Assembly: GCA_019057975.1 (NCBI GenBank)
Contig: JAHLWJ010000299.1
Span: 1-5,754 of the forward strand
DNA length: 5,754 bases
Direction of reading: 5' to 3'
From: Promethearchaeota archaeon
GTDB taxonomy: Archaea > Asgardarchaeota > Lokiarchaeia > Sigynarchaeales > SOKP01
Made by a program: the position numbers and the translations under genes. Below the pieces are notes generated by a model, which had not been told where the DNA came from, searched no databases, and saw only the letters and a list, made by a program, of their open reading frames with translations. This document shows, in pieces, positions 5,313 to 5,754 of the stretch (position 1 is its first letter; each line of letters opens with the position of its first letter).

Positions 5313-5342
5313 TTGGTGTGAATGCTATTTAATTTGTATAAG
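5313..5342 (+). promoter_or_regulatory. Possible sigma-70-like promoter ahead of the GT4 gene
   Basis: TTGGTG (5313-5318) and TATAAG (5337-5342) are separated by 18 bases, ahead of the glycosyltransferase. The spacing is acceptable but both boxes are imperfect, and the DNA is AT-rich. It lies past the hairpin at 5254-5284, which would fit separate transcription of the downstream genes. Confidence 0.25.
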
Positions 5343-5368
5343 GAAAAAAGAAATTTTTAATTTATAAC

Positions 5369-5754
5369 ATGGGAAAAGAGAAAATTATATTTATAGGTGC
5401 AATACCTCCTCCCTATCATGGAGTCACGGTTTCCAATGAGAGGATTTTAAAATCAGGGGTATCAAATATTTATGAACTTTATCATCTTGATACTTCAGAC
5501 CATAGAGATCTTAGCAATTTAGGCAAACTTGACCTACGTAACATATTTTTGAGTTTGAAAAATTTTATTAGCTTATTTAATTTGATACGCAAGGTAAAAC
5601 CTGATTTAGTATATCTTGCCATTGCTCAAAATCTTGCTTATTTAAGAGATGGAATATTTATTTTAATTATTAGTTATTTTAGTAAAGCTAAAACAATAAT
5701 TCACTTACATAATAGTTATTTTAAAAAATATTATAATGAATGTAACTGGCTTAT
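5369..5754 (+). CDS. Glycosyltransferase, GT4 (GT-B) family, N-terminal part
   Basis: 128 codons are present and the frame is still open at the window end. The start KIIFIGAIPPPYHGVTVSN (residues 5-23) is the first strand and glycine-rich loop of GT4-type transferases, whose G-x-x-P-P-P-x-x-G variant is common in capsule loci. KPDLVYL (77-83) and TIIHLHNS (109-116) match the later strands of the acceptor-binding Rossmann domain, including the histidine of the I-H-L-H motif (family knowledge). The donor site with the E-x7-E motif lies beyond the window, so the sugar cannot be guessed. It is a cytoplasmic or membrane-associated enzyme adding one sugar to the lipid-linked unit. The ATG at 5369 is chosen because no earlier ATG, GTG or TTG fits; AAGGA lies about 24 bases away, too far for a normal site, so translation may be weak or the start atypical. 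Confidence 0.8.
   Translation, partial: MGKEKIIFIGAIPPPYHGVTVSNERILKSGVSNIYELYHLDTSDHRDLSNLGKLDLRNIFLSLKNFISLFNLIRKVKPDLVYLAIAQNLAYLRDGIFILIISYFSKAKTIIHLHNSYFKKYYNECNWL

Noticed and set aside
1..5754. CRISPR array, tRNA or rRNA, riboswitch, retron or other defence system
   Set aside because: No regularly spaced repeats, no cloverleaf-like segments, no reverse transcriptase or nuclease motifs were seen. Long A and T runs reflect base composition.

Overview
This AT-rich window looks like the middle of a surface-polysaccharide (capsule or O-antigen-like) biosynthesis locus. It comes from a low-GC bacterium, plausibly a Clostridia- or Halanaerobium-like Firmicute. The support for that is the base composition, one strong AAAGGAGG ribosome binding site and the IS3-type relics; the taxon is an inference. 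All functional assignments rest on motifs read by eye.

Layout. Positions 1-471 hold the 3' end of a Wzx-type polysaccharide flippase (+). It is followed 24 bp later by a class I SAM-dependent methyltransferase (496-1191, +). Next comes a graveyard: a second, diverged flippase C-terminal tail (about 1193-1468) with no gene body, then a GC-richer relic of an IS3-family transposase (1476-1857) broken by a 4-bp tandem duplication. A hairpin with a T-run (1865-1905) closes the + strand unit. A glycosyltransferase on the opposite strand (1972-2958, -) carries the three signature motifs of bacterial GT-B sialyltransferases (E-E-G, H-P, S-T). A second relic, an internally deleted IS3-family element (3072-3866), has recognisable terminal inverted repeats and a 3-bp ATG target duplication. 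The right-hand ATG of that duplication is the start codon of the next gene, a Wzy/WaaL-like O-antigen polymerase (3867-5234, +). After 134 bp with a symmetric hairpin comes the N-terminal part of a GT4-type glycosyltransferase (5369 to window end, +).

How the genes fit together. The glycosyltransferases would assemble a lipid-linked repeat unit in the cytoplasm and the methyltransferase may decorate it. The flippase would export it and the Wzy-like protein would polymerise it on the outer face of the membrane: a Wzx/Wzy-dependent pathway. No sugar-nucleotide or sialic acid synthesis genes lie in the window.

The most notable aspect is the history of rearrangement. Two unrelated, decayed IS3-family relics bracket the inverted sialyltransferase-like gene, a stray flippase tail marks a lost or replaced flippase gene, and one IS landed exactly on the start codon of the polymerase gene and now appears to supply its translation signals. 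I saw no convincing novel defence, CRISPR, tRNA or retron-like system.
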